In this document: piece by piece, positions 21,538 to 29,709 of the stretch
Position numbering within the stretch: position 1 is the stretch's first letter
How the letters are laid out: the number at the start of each line of letters is the position of its first letter
Origin: a virus
Direction: 5' to 3' (one strand)
IMG/VR virus record: IMGVR_UViG_3300011252_000299
Location: 1 to 35,568 of that record
DNA: 35,568 bases
Notes under the pieces: generated by a model
What the model was told of the DNA's origin: nothing
The model's database searches: none
What the model saw: the letters and a program-made list of their open reading frames with translations, nothing else
Made by a program: the position numbers and the translations under genes

Positions 21538-22755
21538 ATGAACGAAGATATTAAAAAATTATCTGACGAGTTAGGATCTATTTTTGATAAGCAAAGCAGA
21601 ATTTACAGCGATGCTAAATCAGAAGGTAGAGAAGTAACGAAGGAAGAGGAAAACAGATTTGATGCTTTAGAAGTAGAGCATTCTAAAAAATCTAAATCTA
21701 TTGAGCAATTAAAAGCATTAGCAAATAAAAACTTTTCTAATAAAGAAGAGATTGAAAAAATTGCTGAGAAATCTCAAAAATCAGTAAGCAAAGTAGAAGA
21801 TGAAAAAGAAATGTCTAAAAGATGTTTAAAGTCTTTTTTATTGAAAGGATTTGCAGGGATGAACAATGAGGAGAAAGAGTTTGTAACTAGAGCACAATCT
21901 ACTACTACTAATTCAGAAGGTGGATATACAGTTGATACAATGTTATCAAATGCTATTGTTCAATCTATGTTGGAAACTGGTGGAATGAGAGAAGTTGCAA
22001 GTGTAATTACAACTGCACAAGGTGGGCAAATGAATTTTCCAACTAACAATGATACTGCAAATGTAGGACGTTGGTTAGCTGAGAAATCTGCTGCAACTAA
22101 TACAGATACAGTATTTGGTACTGCTGCTTTAAATTCTTGGACTGCATCTAGTGATTATATCCCAGTATCAGCACAATTAATTCAAGATTCTGCTTATGAT
22201 ATTGAGGCTTATATAGTTGATATTTTAGGAATGAGATTAGGGCGTTTATCTAATGCAGGTTATACAGTTGGAACAGGAAGTTCACAACCTACAGGAGTAG
22301 CATTGACATCTACTTTAGGAAAAGCAGCAGCAGCAGTTACAGCTACTACTTTTTCTGAATTGTTAGATTTAAAGCACTCAGTAGATAGAGCATATAGAGC
22401 TAATGGTACATGGATGTTTAATGATAACACTTTAGTAAGTTTAAAGAAAATTGCTTTAGCATCTGCTAATCAGTCTTTATGGCAGCCCGGAGTTGTTGGT
22501 GGAGCACCTGCAACTATAGACGGTCAAGCATATACAGTTAATAATGATTGTGTAGATATGGCAGCAGGAGGACACGCAATTATGTATGGAGATTTTTCTA
22601 AGTATCAGATTAGAGATACAGCAGGAATTAACATCAGACGTTCAGAGCATGTAGCATTTTTAAATAACGAAATCACTTTCTTAGGAGAATTAAGAACAGA
22701 TGGTAAGTTATTAGATACTGCTGCTGTTAAGCACATGAGAATGTCTAATACCTAA
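21538..22755 (+). CDS. Major capsid protein, HK97 fold
   Basis: A 405-aa shell protein. Residues 1 to about 110 are a charged coiled-coil delta domain (KKLSDELGSIFDKQSRIY, then SKKSKSIEQLKAL) that acts as internal scaffold. The mature part begins around AQSTTTNSEGGYTVD, followed by the family's E-loop and A-domain features such as MNFPTNNDTA, WLAEKSAATNTDTVFG and IPVSAQLIQDSAYDIEAYI, and ends with the P-domain strand FLGELRTDGKLLDTAAVKHM. Cleavage by the upstream protease near 110-115 is expected. Confidence 0.95.
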   Translation: MNEDIKKLSDELGSIFDKQSRIYSDAKSEGREVTKEEENRFDALEVEHSKKSKSIEQLKALANKNFSNKEEIEKIAEKSQKSVSKVEDEKEMSKRCLKSFLLKGFAGMNNEEKEFVTRAQSTTTNSEGGYTVDTMLSNAIVQSMLETGGMREVASVITTAQGGQMNFPTNNDTANVGRWLAEKSAATNTDTVFGTAALNSWTASSDYIPVSAQLIQDSAYDIEAYIVDILGMRLGRLSNAGYTVGTGSSQPTGVALTSTLGKAAAAVTATTFSELLDLKHSVDRAYRANGTWMFNDNTLVSLKKIALASANQSLWQPGVVGGAPATIDGQAYTVNNDCVDMAAGGHAIMYGDFSKYQIRDTAGINIRRSEHVAFLNNEITFLGELRTDGKLLDTAAVKHMRMSNT

Positions 22756-22787
22756 TTAAGAGTTAGTTTAGTAAGTTTAGTTAATAG

Positions 22788-22819
22788 AAAGGCTGCTGCA
22801 ATATGTAGCAGCCTTTTTT
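22788..22819 (+). terminator. Intrinsic terminator after the capsid gene
   Basis: AAAGGCTGCT (22788-22797) pairs fully with AGCAGCCTTT (22807-22816) across a 9-nt loop, and six Ts begin at 22814. It is the clearest terminator in the window. Partial termination here would lower connector and tail expression relative to capsid. Confidence 0.88.
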
Positions 22820-22840
22820 ATTTATATTAAAAGTAAGATT

Positions 22841-23041
22841 ATGAAAGTAACATTTATAGCACCAATGGCAGGAAGGGATGTATTGTATCTAACAGATGTA
22901 GTATATGATTTATCAAAGGAGCAAGCAAAAAAGTTTATTGCTCATGGAATTTGCGAATTAGCAGAGGAAGTAAAAGAAATTGAAGTTAAAAAAGCTGTAG
23001 TAAATAACAACTTTAAAGCTAAAAAGAATAAGAAAAAATGA
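22841..23041 (+). CDS. Small virion-module protein, paralog-like to 25534
   Basis: A 66-aa protein: beta-rich first half (KVTFIAPMAGRDVLYLTDVV), then DLSKEQAKKFIAHGICELAE and a lysine-rich tail. The layout V-x-F/L-x-K...V-Y-D-L-S-x-E-x-A-K-K-F/L-I-x-x-G-I-x-E/A matches small proteins found beside capsid genes in many phages. It overlaps the next gene's start by four bases. Possibly a head decoration or connector helper; function unproven. Confidence 0.6.
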   Translation: MKVTFIAPMAGRDVLYLTDVVYDLSKEQAKKFIAHGICELAEEVKEIEVKKAVVNNNFKAKKNKKK

Positions 23042-23628
23042 GTTGGCAAATAACAGTAGAGCCTGCAACAGAGCCTATAACATTAGTAGAGGCTAAAGCA
23101 CATCTAAGAGTTGATTTTTCAGATGAGGATGACTACATAGATACATTAATAGTTTCTGCACGTAGATATTGTGAGGCTTATTGCAATAGAGTATTTATTA
23201 CTCAAACATGGAGGCAAAATTTAAGCGAGTGGGTTAATCCTATTCAATTAAAAGTTAATCCTGTTATTAGTGTAACAAGTTTAAAATACTATGATACAGA
23301 TGAAACTCAGCAAACTATCACAGATAATGCTAATAACTATCAAAAGGACTTAAATAGTGATGTAGCAAAGATATATGAGGGATTAGTAAATACTTTTCCT
23401 GCTATTGGCTCTACAATTAATCCTATTGAGATAATTACAGTTTGTGGATATGGAGCAGCAGCAGATGTGCCAGATGATATAAAGCATGCTATTAAATTGA
23501 TGGTAAGTTGGATGTATGAAAATAGAGAGGGTGTTAATGTACCTTTAAATAATCAAGCATCAGACATTCCATTACCTACAGCAGTAAAATATTTATTAAC
23601 TAGATACAGAATTAATGTCTTTGGATAG
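23038..23628 (+). CDS. Head-tail connector, gp6-like
   Basis: A 196-aa adaptor that binds the portal ring. Signature at the N-terminus: ITLVEAKAHLRVDFSDEDDY (about 14-33), then IDTLIVSARRYCEAYCNRVF (about 34-53), the four-helix start of the HK97 gp6/SPP1 gp15 family. A beta insertion follows, and the C-terminal helix is IKHAIKLMVSWMYENREG. Its stop overlaps the following transferase-like gene by 14 bp. Confidence 0.9.
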   Translation: MSWQITVEPATEPITLVEAKAHLRVDFSDEDDYIDTLIVSARRYCEAYCNRVFITQTWRQNLSEWVNPIQLKVNPVISVTSLKYYDTDETQQTITDNANNYQKDLNSDVAKIYEGLVNTFPAIGSTINPIEIITVCGYGAAADVPDDIKHAIKLMVSWMYENREGVNVPLNNQASDIPLPTAVKYLLTRYRINVFG

Positions 23629-24307
23629 AACTATAATTTTATTACCAATTTGGGGAAGAAAAGCAATAACTTTACTTTGTCTTAAAAACTTGAAAGAGTT
23701 AAAAGAAAAATATAATTTTGAGGTAATGTGCGTAGTATCTGAATCATGGGCAAAATTAGAGGCATTTAATCATGGTTTTAAATGGGTAGAGGTTTCTAAT
23801 GATGATTTAGGGCATAAAATGAATGTAGGAGTAGAGGCTGTAATGAGAATGGATTTTGATTATATGATGAACTTAGGAAGTGATGATATAATAAATGAGA
23901 AATTATTTGATTTATATGATCCATACATTAAAAAAGAAATAGGAATGTTTGGAATTACAGAAGTAACTTTTGTAGATTCTCAAAGCAAAGAATGTAAAGT
24001 TTGTGATTATCAGATAATGATTGGAGCAGGTAGAATGATTAGTAAGGATTATTTAAAGCAGTTTATAATGGTAGATGGAAAATCTATTATGTATGATAAA
24101 GGAATAAGCAAAGGGTTAGATATGAATAGTATGCAGAAATTTAATGCTACTCATACAGAGATTAAAAGCGAAGGTAATTTAATTTGGGATATAAAGAGTG
24201 ATAGTAATATTTGGGTTTATGATAACATTGGTGGTACTAGTGTTGATTTTGAAACAGGAACAAAGGGCATGAGTACAGAGCAATTAGATGATATTTTTGA
24301 GTTATGA
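23615..24307 (+). CDS. Glycosyltransferase-like protein inside connector operon
   Basis: A 230-aa protein with GT-A features: IILLPIWGRKAITLLCLKNL (7-26), NDDLGHKMNVGVEAVM (about 62-77) and DYMMNLGSDDIIN (about 81-93), whose SDD is the expected metal motif. It starts 14 bp before the connector gene ends and overlaps the head-closure gene by four bases (ATGA), so it is fully embedded in the connector operon. Not a normal part of this module. It could glycosylate a virion protein as it assembles. Fold call by motif only. Confidence 0.72.
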   Translation: MSLDRTIILLPIWGRKAITLLCLKNLKELKEKYNFEVMCVVSESWAKLEAFNHGFKWVEVSNDDLGHKMNVGVEAVMRMDFDYMMNLGSDDIINEKLFDLYDPYIKKEIGMFGITEVTFVDSQSKECKVCDYQIMIGAGRMISKDYLKQFIMVDGKSIMYDKGISKGLDMNSMQKFNATHTEIKSEGNLIWDIKSDSNIWVYDNIGGTSVDFETGTKGMSTEQLDDIFEL

Positions 24308-24624
24308 GAGCAGGAAAACTAGATAGACGAATTACTATACAATCTAAAGCGGTTGTAATAGATTCTTATGGAGAGCGTACAAACACATGGAGTACTTTTT
24401 TATCTACATGGAGCAGACCTGTACAAAAGGATGGTAGAGAACAAACAGCAGACAATAATAGGAGTACAGATAGAGTAGTACATTTTAGAGTAAGATATAA
24501 CAGTACAATTACTAGAGAAATGAGAGTAATTTGGGAGGGTTTATATTATAAGATAGAGGATTTAAAAGAGTTAGGTAGAGAGGATGGATTAATAATACAA
24601 TGTAGCTTATTATCACAGACATAA
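24304..24624 (+). CDS. Head closure / head-tail adaptor protein
   Basis: A 106-aa small beta-barrel adaptor. It opens with RAGKLDRRITIQSKAVVID, the M-x-x-G-x-L-x-x-R-I-x-I-Q start of the phage head-tail adaptor family (SPP1 gp16-like), and continues with a T/S-W segment, RVRYNSTITREMRVIWEG and YYKIEDLKELGREDGLIIQC. It would seal the neck and join to the tail. Length fits the family. Confidence 0.88.
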   Translation: MRAGKLDRRITIQSKAVVIDSYGERTNTWSTFLSTWSRPVQKDGREQTADNNRSTDRVVHFRVRYNSTITREMRVIWEGLYYKIEDLKELGREDGLIIQCSLLSQT

Positions 24625-25134
24625 ATGGCAAAAAGTAACACTATATCATTAAGAAATTTTCATGAATTGGATGCAATTTTAGCCTCTGCTTTTCGTAAAA
24701 GAGATGCAGGAAAGGTATTATTTGGTGCAGTAAATGATGGTGCGAAAGTAGTTAGAAAATCAATTAGAAGTGAGGTAAAACCATCTAAAGGTAAAAAAAC
24801 AGCAGGAGGAGGCAGAAAAGTACAGCCTAATGGAACTTTAAGGCGTTCAGTTAAAAGTGGTTTAAGACGTAAAGGGTATGCAAAAGATCCTAATTTATTT
24901 GCAGCAGCAGTTTTTACAGATAGAGATTTTAGCTATGGCAAAACAGATGGATGGTACGCTCATTTTATAAACTTTGGAACAAGAGGAAAAGCAGGCTCTA
25001 ATGGAGCTATTAATGCAGTACCTTTTATGGAAAAAGGATTTAACAATGCTAAAAAAGCAGCAGAATTAAAAATTAAATTTGGTATCTATACAAGGACTAA
25101 ACAATTACAACAAAAAATAAATATGTTAAGATGA
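24625..25134 (+). CDS. HK97 gp10-like neck/tail protein
   Basis: A 169-aa basic protein. Features: ILASAFRKRDAGKVLFGAVN, a Lys/Gly-rich loop (GKKTAGGGRKVQPNGTLRRS) and DGWYAHFINFGTRGKAG (about 112-128), whose Y/W-x-H-F/W-I/V-N/E-F/Y-G-T-R is the hallmark of the gp10-like family. It follows head closure without gap and precedes the tail terminator, the standard order. Confidence 0.85.
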   Translation: MAKSNTISLRNFHELDAILASAFRKRDAGKVLFGAVNDGAKVVRKSIRSEVKPSKGKKTAGGGRKVQPNGTLRRSVKSGLRRKGYAKDPNLFAAAVFTDRDFSYGKTDGWYAHFINFGTRGKAGSNGAINAVPFMEKGFNNAKKAAELKIKFGIYTRTKQLQQKINMLR

Positions 25135-25526
25135 TAGGAGATGTAGTTTATAGTTTATTGAGTAATGATGCTACAGTATCGGCTTTAGTTAGCACTAGAA
25201 TTTATCCTAGTTTAGCTATAGAGGATGTAGTTTATCCATATATTGTATATGAACAAACAGGAAATAATCCTACAGATGATAAGGATGGAGTATCTAGTTT
25301 AGATACATTAGCTTATGATATAGAAATTTATACAGAAACTTTAGCAGATTCTAATACTTTAGGAATAGCAGTAAGAAATGTATTAGATAGATATGCAGGA
25401 ACAGTAAACACAAAAGTAATACAGTCGGTAAAATATAATAATGAAAATTCTGGATATAGTGATGAGGATAGAGTACATCTAAAAATGCAAAGCTATGATT
25501 TCAGATATTTAAACCCATTAACATAG
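25131..25526 (+). CDS. Tail completion/terminator protein (DUF3168-like)
   Basis: A 131-aa protein: IGDVVYSLLSNDATVSALVS, RIYPSLAIEDVVYPYIVYEQ and DTLAYDIEIYTETLAD with the helix-sheet order of DUF3168/tail terminator proteins that cap the growing tail tube. It overlaps the gp10-like gene by four bases. Place in the operon (before the tube gene) supports the call. Confidence 0.82.
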   Translation: MIGDVVYSLLSNDATVSALVSTRIYPSLAIEDVVYPYIVYEQTGNNPTDDKDGVSSLDTLAYDIEIYTETLADSNTLGIAVRNVLDRYAGTVNTKVIQSVKYNNENSGYSDEDRVHLKMQSYDFRYLNPLT

Positions 25527-25533
25527 TAAAGAT

Positions 25534-25758
25534 ATGAAAGTAAGATTAATAAAAAGATATAAATTACAATATTTATACAAAGAGAAAGGAACAATTTTAG
25601 AGGTTACTACTTCTTTTGGAGAGCAATTAATTAAAAAAGGTATTGCAGAAGATTTAGAGATTAAAGAGGTCGTAAAAAAAGAGCCTAAAAAGGTTGTAAA
25701 TTTACAAAAAGATAATATAATTATAAACGACTCTAAAGAGTCAAACAAAAATAAATAA
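25534..25758 (+). CDS. Small virion-module protein, paralog-like to 22841
   Basis: A 74-aa protein: VRLIKRYKLQYLYKEKGTIL, then FGEQLIKKGIAEDLEIKEV and a charged tail. Same layout as the 66-aa protein at 22841 (beta pair, then an x-L/F-I-K/A-x-G-I-A/C helix, then a basic/acidic tail). It lies between the tail terminator and the tail tube genes. Function unknown. Confidence 0.6.
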   Translation: MKVRLIKRYKLQYLYKEKGTILEVTTSFGEQLIKKGIAEDLEIKEVVKKEPKKVVNLQKDNIIINDSKESNKNK

Positions 25759-25760
25759 AA

Positions 25761-26171
25761 ATGGCAACAGCAGGAATAGCAAATGGTACACTTTTCGGAC
25801 TTTACGTAGGTGGAACTTTAGTAGCACATGGAACATCTCACTCTTTTAGTACATCTATGGAAACAAGAGATGCAACATCAAAAGATTCAGCAGGATGGAG
25901 TGATTCATTAGAAGGATTAAGAGCATGGGAAGTATCTGGAGATTTTCTTTTTGCACAGGATGCAGCGTATGGAGTAGATGATTTAAATGCAGCTATAGTA
26001 GCAAGATCAGTAGTAGTTTTAAGATTTGCAAGTACAGTTACAGGAGATAAGTACTGGAATGGTAATGCTTATATGACTGAATTATCAGTAGAGGCAGGAA
26101 CAGAGGAGAGCATGAGTTTCTCAGCATCTTTTACAGGAACAGGAGCAGTAAACTACACAACTTTAACATAA
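25761..26171 (+). CDS. Major tail tube protein
   Basis: A 136-aa beta-sandwich protein: NGTLFGLYVGGTLVAHGTSH, then METRDATSKDSAGWSDSLEG and a C-terminal MSFSASFTGTGAVNYTTL. The K-D-S-x-G-W-x-E/D-x-L-x-G core is typical of TP901-type tube proteins in Bacteroidota phages. Position just before the tail chaperone and tape measure is exactly where the tube gene is expected. A hexamer-ring tube is a family property, not seen here. Confidence 0.86.
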   Translation: MATAGIANGTLFGLYVGGTLVAHGTSHSFSTSMETRDATSKDSAGWSDSLEGLRAWEVSGDFLFAQDAAYGVDDLNAAIVARSVVVLRFASTVTGDKYWNGNAYMTELSVEAGTEESMSFSASFTGTGAVNYTTLT

Positions 26172-26181
26172 TAAACAATAC

Positions 26182-26475
26182 ATGAAATTTACTTTCGGAG
26201 GTACAGAATACGAATTAGAGTATAATAATTTAACTCTATTAAATATAGAGAAGCAATTAGACAAACCTATTTTAGTGGTAATCAGTAATGCTGAGGAGCT
26301 TAACAAGTTGGAAACTATGATAGCTATTGTTTATTGTGGGATAGTATCTAATAAGCCATCTTTTAATGATTTTGTAAACTCAATTAAATTAAATGAGATT
26401 ATAGATGTACAGGATGAGCTAGGTAAATTAATTACAGATTCTTTTAATACAGGAGAGAAAGTAAAAAAAAAGTAG
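26182..26475 (+). CDS. Tail assembly chaperone, short form (gpG-like)
   Basis: A 97-aa protein: FTFGGTEYELEYNNLTLLNI with alternating helices after it, ending GEKVKKK and TAG. It lies between tube and tape-measure genes, where tail chaperones that coat the tape measure are found. The last sense codons form A-AAA-AAG (26466-26472), the dnaX-type slippery heptamer, directly before the stop. A -1 slip gives the long form. Confidence 0.85.
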   Translation: MKFTFGGTEYELEYNNLTLLNIEKQLDKPILVVISNAEELNKLETMIAIVYCGIVSNKPSFNDFVNSIKLNEIIDVQDELGKLITDSFNTGEKVKKK

Positions 26476-26861
26476 GGAGTGAGGAAGAAAATGAATGGGA
26501 CTGGGTAGAAATTCAGAAATATTCATACGGTTTTTTAGGATTAAAACCTAAAGAATTTTGGGAGTTACAACCTAAAGACATATTATTAATGATTAGAGGC
26601 TTTGAGCAAAAGAGGGATTATGAATTTGACCTCCATGTTCAGAGCCTTCGTAGTTTAAGGATGGTTGCTTTTTATAGTGGTAACTTTAAGAAAGGAACAA
26701 AGCCAGAAAAACTCTTTGAATTACCTCTAGATAAAGTAGACAGAGTAAAGGTAAAGATTAGTAAAAAAGATATAGAAATGTTTAACTATAAATTTAGAAA
26801 AGCTGTGCCAAAGGAAGAAATAAAAACAAAACAAGAAGTATTAGGTTACGATAAAATATAA
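26182..26861 (+). CDS. Tail assembly chaperone, frameshifted long form (gpGT-like)
   Basis: A -1 frameshift at A-AAA-AAG (26466-26472) joins residues 1-97 to 129 more (26472-26861), a 226-aa product. The second part begins VGSEEENEWDWVEIQKYSY and continues through GFLGLKPKEFWELQPKDILL. This region is fully open in the -1 frame and has no other gene start until an internal ATG at 26589. The G/GT frameshift is a conserved feature of long-tailed phages; the long form binds tape measure and tube proteins. Confidence 0.85.
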
Positions 26862-26867
26862 AAAATC

Positions 26868-28958
26868 ATGGGAAAAGCAGGAGGCTTATTTGTCAATTTA
26901 GGGATAAATACAGGACAATTTACAAAAGGAATAAGAGGAGCAAGAAAAGAGCTAACAGGATTCCAAAAGATAGGAGCAGGATTAAAAAGTACTTTCTCTC
27001 CTGCTAATTTAGGATTTGGTGCAATGGCAGCAGGTACAGCTTTGATAGGTGCAGCTATAGGAGATGCTGTAACAACTTTTAGAGATTTTGAGAAAGCAGG
27101 AAGTGATTTAAAAGCAGTATTAGGAAAAAATGCTTTGCCTGCCGACCTTGAAAATATGGCTGTACAAGCTAAAGCATTAGGAGCATCTACTGCATTTACA
27201 GCTACAGAAGTAAGAGAATTACAAAAAGAATTTGCTAAATTAGGATTTGATCCTAGCCAGATTCAAAATATGACAGAGGCAACTTTAAACTTAGCAGCAG
27301 CAGCAGGTAGTGAGTTATCAGAGGCAGCAGCATTAGCAGGAGCTACAATTAATGCTTTTGGTTTAAATAGTCAAGATGCAAGCCATGTTACAGATGTAAT
27401 GGCATCTAGTTTTTCTAAATCTGCATTAGACATGGAGAAATTCAGCGAAACAATGAAAAACGCTGCACCTATTGCGAGAGCTACAGGAGTAAGTTTAGAA
27501 GTAGCTACAGCAGCAGCAGGAAAGTTAGCGGATGCAAATATAAGCGGAAGTAAAGCAGGTACAGATTTAAAGAAAATATTTAGCGAGTTAGTTAAGGATG
27601 GTAAACCGTTTGCAGAATCTTTAAATGATGTAGCAAAGCAAATGGCAGGAGCTAGTACTAAAGCTGAAAAATTAGGAATAGCTGAAAAATTAGTAGGAGA
27701 TAGAGCAAAGGGTGCTTTATTAATATTAGCAGACCAAAAAGATGAATTAGGACTATTAGCAGGAGAGCTAGAGGGAGCAGATGGTGCAGCTAAAGCAATG
27801 GCAGATACTATGCTTGATAATTTAGCAGGAGATGTTACTAAAGCAGGCTCAGCATGGGAAGGTTTTATATTATCTTTAGAAGATGGAAGTGGAGCAATAT
27901 CTAAAGCTATGCGTAGTGTAGTTTCTGGAGGTACTGCTGTTTTGGGATGGCTAACAGATGTTAATAGTGGAGGTATAAAAGCAGAAAGTGCTTTAAAAAG
28001 TTTAGCAAATAGTTTCCTTAAAATGTCTGCTTTTGCTAATTTTCAATTTGACATACCTAGTGATAAGATAGAAGCATTTGAAAGGAATATTAAATCTAAT
28101 GGAAAGGCATTATTAAATACAAAAGAGGGATTAAATAAAGTAATTGCAGGATATAAGACTTTAGGTTTATCTAGTTTAGAGGCTGTAAAAGCAACTAAGA
28201 AATTAAGGGATGAATTTGTAACCACTAAAGAGGTAATGCCAGAAGTGGCAGATGAGATAGATAAGGTTGTTAAATCTACTAGAAAATTTCAAGCATCTGT
28301 AGATAAGATAGAAATAAAACCAATAGAGGATTTGGTAGGCTCTATGAAACCAAAAAATCCTATTCCTGTAATGATACCTATTAAACCAATACTAGAAATA
28401 GATGGAGGTATAGAGGATCCTATGATTGAATTAGGAAATCAAGCAGGAACAGCATTAAGTGAGAGTTTAAAAATGGCTGCATCTGGAGCATTAGTAGGAT
28501 TAGGAGAGGCTATAGGAACAGGTGCTATAGAAGATATGGGAGGAGAGTTAATAGGTGCTTTTAGTAATTTATTGGATACTTTCGGACAGCAGTTAATACA
28601 GTTAGGAATGGCACAGGTAGCTATGCAGATAGCATTAGGCTCATTAAATCCTGCTGTAGCAATAGGAGCAGGTGTAGCAGTAATAGCAGCAGCAGCAGCA
28701 TTAAGAAATACAATGGCAGGAGGAGCTACAGGCTTTGCACAAGGTGGATTAGTTACAGGCTCAGTATTCGCAAACGTAGGAGAGGGTAGAGGTACTACTA
28801 AATCTAATCCAGAAGTAATAGCACCTTTAGACAAACTACAAAATATGATTGCAGGAAGTGGTGGAGGTATGGGTGGAGGCGAAGTAGTTTTCAGAATACA
28901 AGGGCAGGAGTTAGTAGGAATACTAAACAGAATGCAAAAAGTGAATAAATTTTCATAA
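26868..28958 (+). CDS. Tail tape measure protein
   Basis: A 696-aa helical protein that sets tail length. N-terminal part with hydrophobic FGAMAAGTALIGAAIGDAV, then the TP901-type core ALGASTAFTATEVRELQKEF, AAAAGSELSEAAALAGATI and MKNAAPIARATGVSLEVATA. A hydrophobic stretch (VAIGAGVAVIAAAAALRN) and a Gly-rich end (GFAQGGLVTGSVFANVGEGR, then PEVIAPLDKL) are typical of tape-measure C-termini. Known scaling of about 0.15 nm per residue suggests a tail of roughly 100 nm. It is the longest gene but one. Confidence 0.93.
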   Translation: MGKAGGLFVNLGINTGQFTKGIRGARKELTGFQKIGAGLKSTFSPANLGFGAMAAGTALIGAAIGDAVTTFRDFEKAGSDLKAVLGKNALPADLENMAVQAKALGASTAFTATEVRELQKEFAKLGFDPSQIQNMTEATLNLAAAAGSELSEAAALAGATINAFGLNSQDASHVTDVMASSFSKSALDMEKFSETMKNAAPIARATGVSLEVATAAAGKLADANISGSKAGTDLKKIFSELVKDGKPFAESLNDVAKQMAGASTKAEKLGIAEKLVGDRAKGALLILADQKDELGLLAGELEGADGAAKAMADTMLDNLAGDVTKAGSAWEGFILSLEDGSGAISKAMRSVVSGGTAVLGWLTDVNSGGIKAESALKSLANSFLKMSAFANFQFDIPSDKIEAFERNIKSNGKALLNTKEGLNKVIAGYKTLGLSSLEAVKATKKLRDEFVTTKEVMPEVADEIDKVVKSTRKFQASVDKIEIKPIEDLVGSMKPKNPIPVMIPIKPILEIDGGIEDPMIELGNQAGTALSESLKMAASGALVGLGEAIGTGAIEDMGGELIGAFSNLLDTFGQQLIQLGMAQVAMQIALGSLNPAVAIGAGVAVIAAAAALRNTMAGGATGFAQGGLVTGSVFANVGEGRGTTKSNPEVIAPLDKLQNMIAGSGGGMGGGEVVFRIQGQELVGILNRMQKVNKFS

Positions 28959-28963
28959 AAGTT

Positions 28964-28992
28964 TTGTAGTTTAAAATATAGTGTTATATTTG
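28964..28992 (+). promoter_or_regulatory. Moron promoter (TTG-N18-TATATTTG)
   Basis: TTG at 28964-28966, an 18-bp spacer and TATATTTG at 28985-28992. This is an ideal Bacteroidota promoter. It starts the two-gene unit at 29010. Bases 28984-29003 equal 3939-3958 exactly. Confidence 0.82.
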
Positions 28993-29009
28993 CCTAAACT
29001 AAACTAATT

Positions 29010-29321
29010 ATGGCTAGAATTTATATTACAAAAGAAATAGAGGAAAATAAGTATTGTGTTATTAAAACTATAAGGACTACAAGAGGATTTATAGAGCATT
29101 TTTTTGAGGATAGTTGGCACTATATGCAGTATTATCCTAATGCTAAAGTTAAAGACCTTATTAAATCTATAGAATCATCTTTAAAACAAACACCTAAAAG
29201 TGATATGAAGTTTAAACAAGAGCCTATAGATATAGCTAATAATAAAATTTTACCAATACTAAATCAATTAGATAAGGATATGCCTGTTCATATTGATGAG
29301 GATGGGGATGCTAGATTTTAA
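29010..29321 (+). CDS. Moron gene 1, hypothetical (103 aa)
   Basis: A 103-aa soluble protein (KEIEENKYCVIKTIRTTRGF, HFFEDSWHYMQYYPNAKVKD, then a Lys-rich helix and DMPVHIDEDGDARF). No domain is recognised. It has its own promoter and lies between the tape measure and tail-tip genes, where a structural gene is expected but this one shows no structural features. Likely an accessory (moron) gene, with function towards host or competing phages possible but unproven. Confidence 0.65.
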   Translation: MARIYITKEIEENKYCVIKTIRTTRGFIEHFFEDSWHYMQYYPNAKVKDLIKSIESSLKQTPKSDMKFKQEPIDIANNKILPILNQLDKDMPVHIDEDGDARF

Positions 29322-29345
29322 AAAAAACTAAATAAAACTAAAATT

Positions 29346-29660
29346 ATGAATTGTAAAGATGTTAAAAAAATATTAGACATACCTAATATAGAAGATTATT
29401 TAAGAACTAAATTTGAGTTGGATTTATACGAGGTTGGAGATAAAACAATACTATATAAATACGCACTACCAAATAAACATACAATATGGTTAGAATTACA
29501 TTCAAATGAAACTCTAATATTTGGAAAGTTAGATTTAGCAGGTATTATTGCACATTATGATATAGGATTTTTTGAATGGTCAGAGGTTAATGATTTAGAT
29601 GACTGTATTAGTGCTTTTTGGTATAGACCTCTTATTAAAGAATCAGAAAAGAATTATTAA
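29346..29660 (+). CDS. Moron gene 2, hypothetical (104 aa)
   Basis: A 104-aa acidic protein (MNCKDVKKILDIPNIEDYLR, YKYALPNKHTIWLELHSNET, DIGFFEWSEVNDLDDCISAF). It has a mixed alpha/beta pattern with several aromatics; no family recognised. It is 24 bp after moron gene 1, with an ACTAAA leader, and ahead of the terminator at 29710, so both genes form one unit. Confidence 0.65.
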   Translation: MNCKDVKKILDIPNIEDYLRTKFELDLYEVGDKTILYKYALPNKHTIWLELHSNETLIFGKLDLAGIIAHYDIGFFEWSEVNDLDDCISAFWYRPLIKESEKNY

Positions 29661-29679
29661 TAGTAAAATAAACAATCTA

Positions 29680-29700
29680 TAAGTAACCATCTATTACTTA
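29680..29700. other. AT-rich hairpin in leader of terminator
   Basis: TAAGTAA (29680-29686) pairs perfectly with TTACTTA (29694-29700) over a 7-nt loop. No T-run follows. It sits just before the terminator of the moron unit. Confidence 0.4.
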
Positions 29701-29709
29701 GACTTAAAA

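Noticed and set aside
26589-26861. Separate 90-aa gene starting at ATG 26589
   Set aside because: The same frame is open back to the slippery site and the upstream part is protein-like, so it is better read as the end of the frameshifted chaperone.
27300-28700. GCAGCA-rich tracts as DNA repeats
   Set aside because: They encode alanine runs in frame in the tape measure and vary in length and context, as expected from codon use.
28439-28834. 131-codon open frame on the minus strand inside the tape measure gene
   Set aside because: It is the antisense shadow of Ala/Gly-rich tape-measure codons, with a low-complexity Ala/Pro/Ile composition and no promoter or leader.
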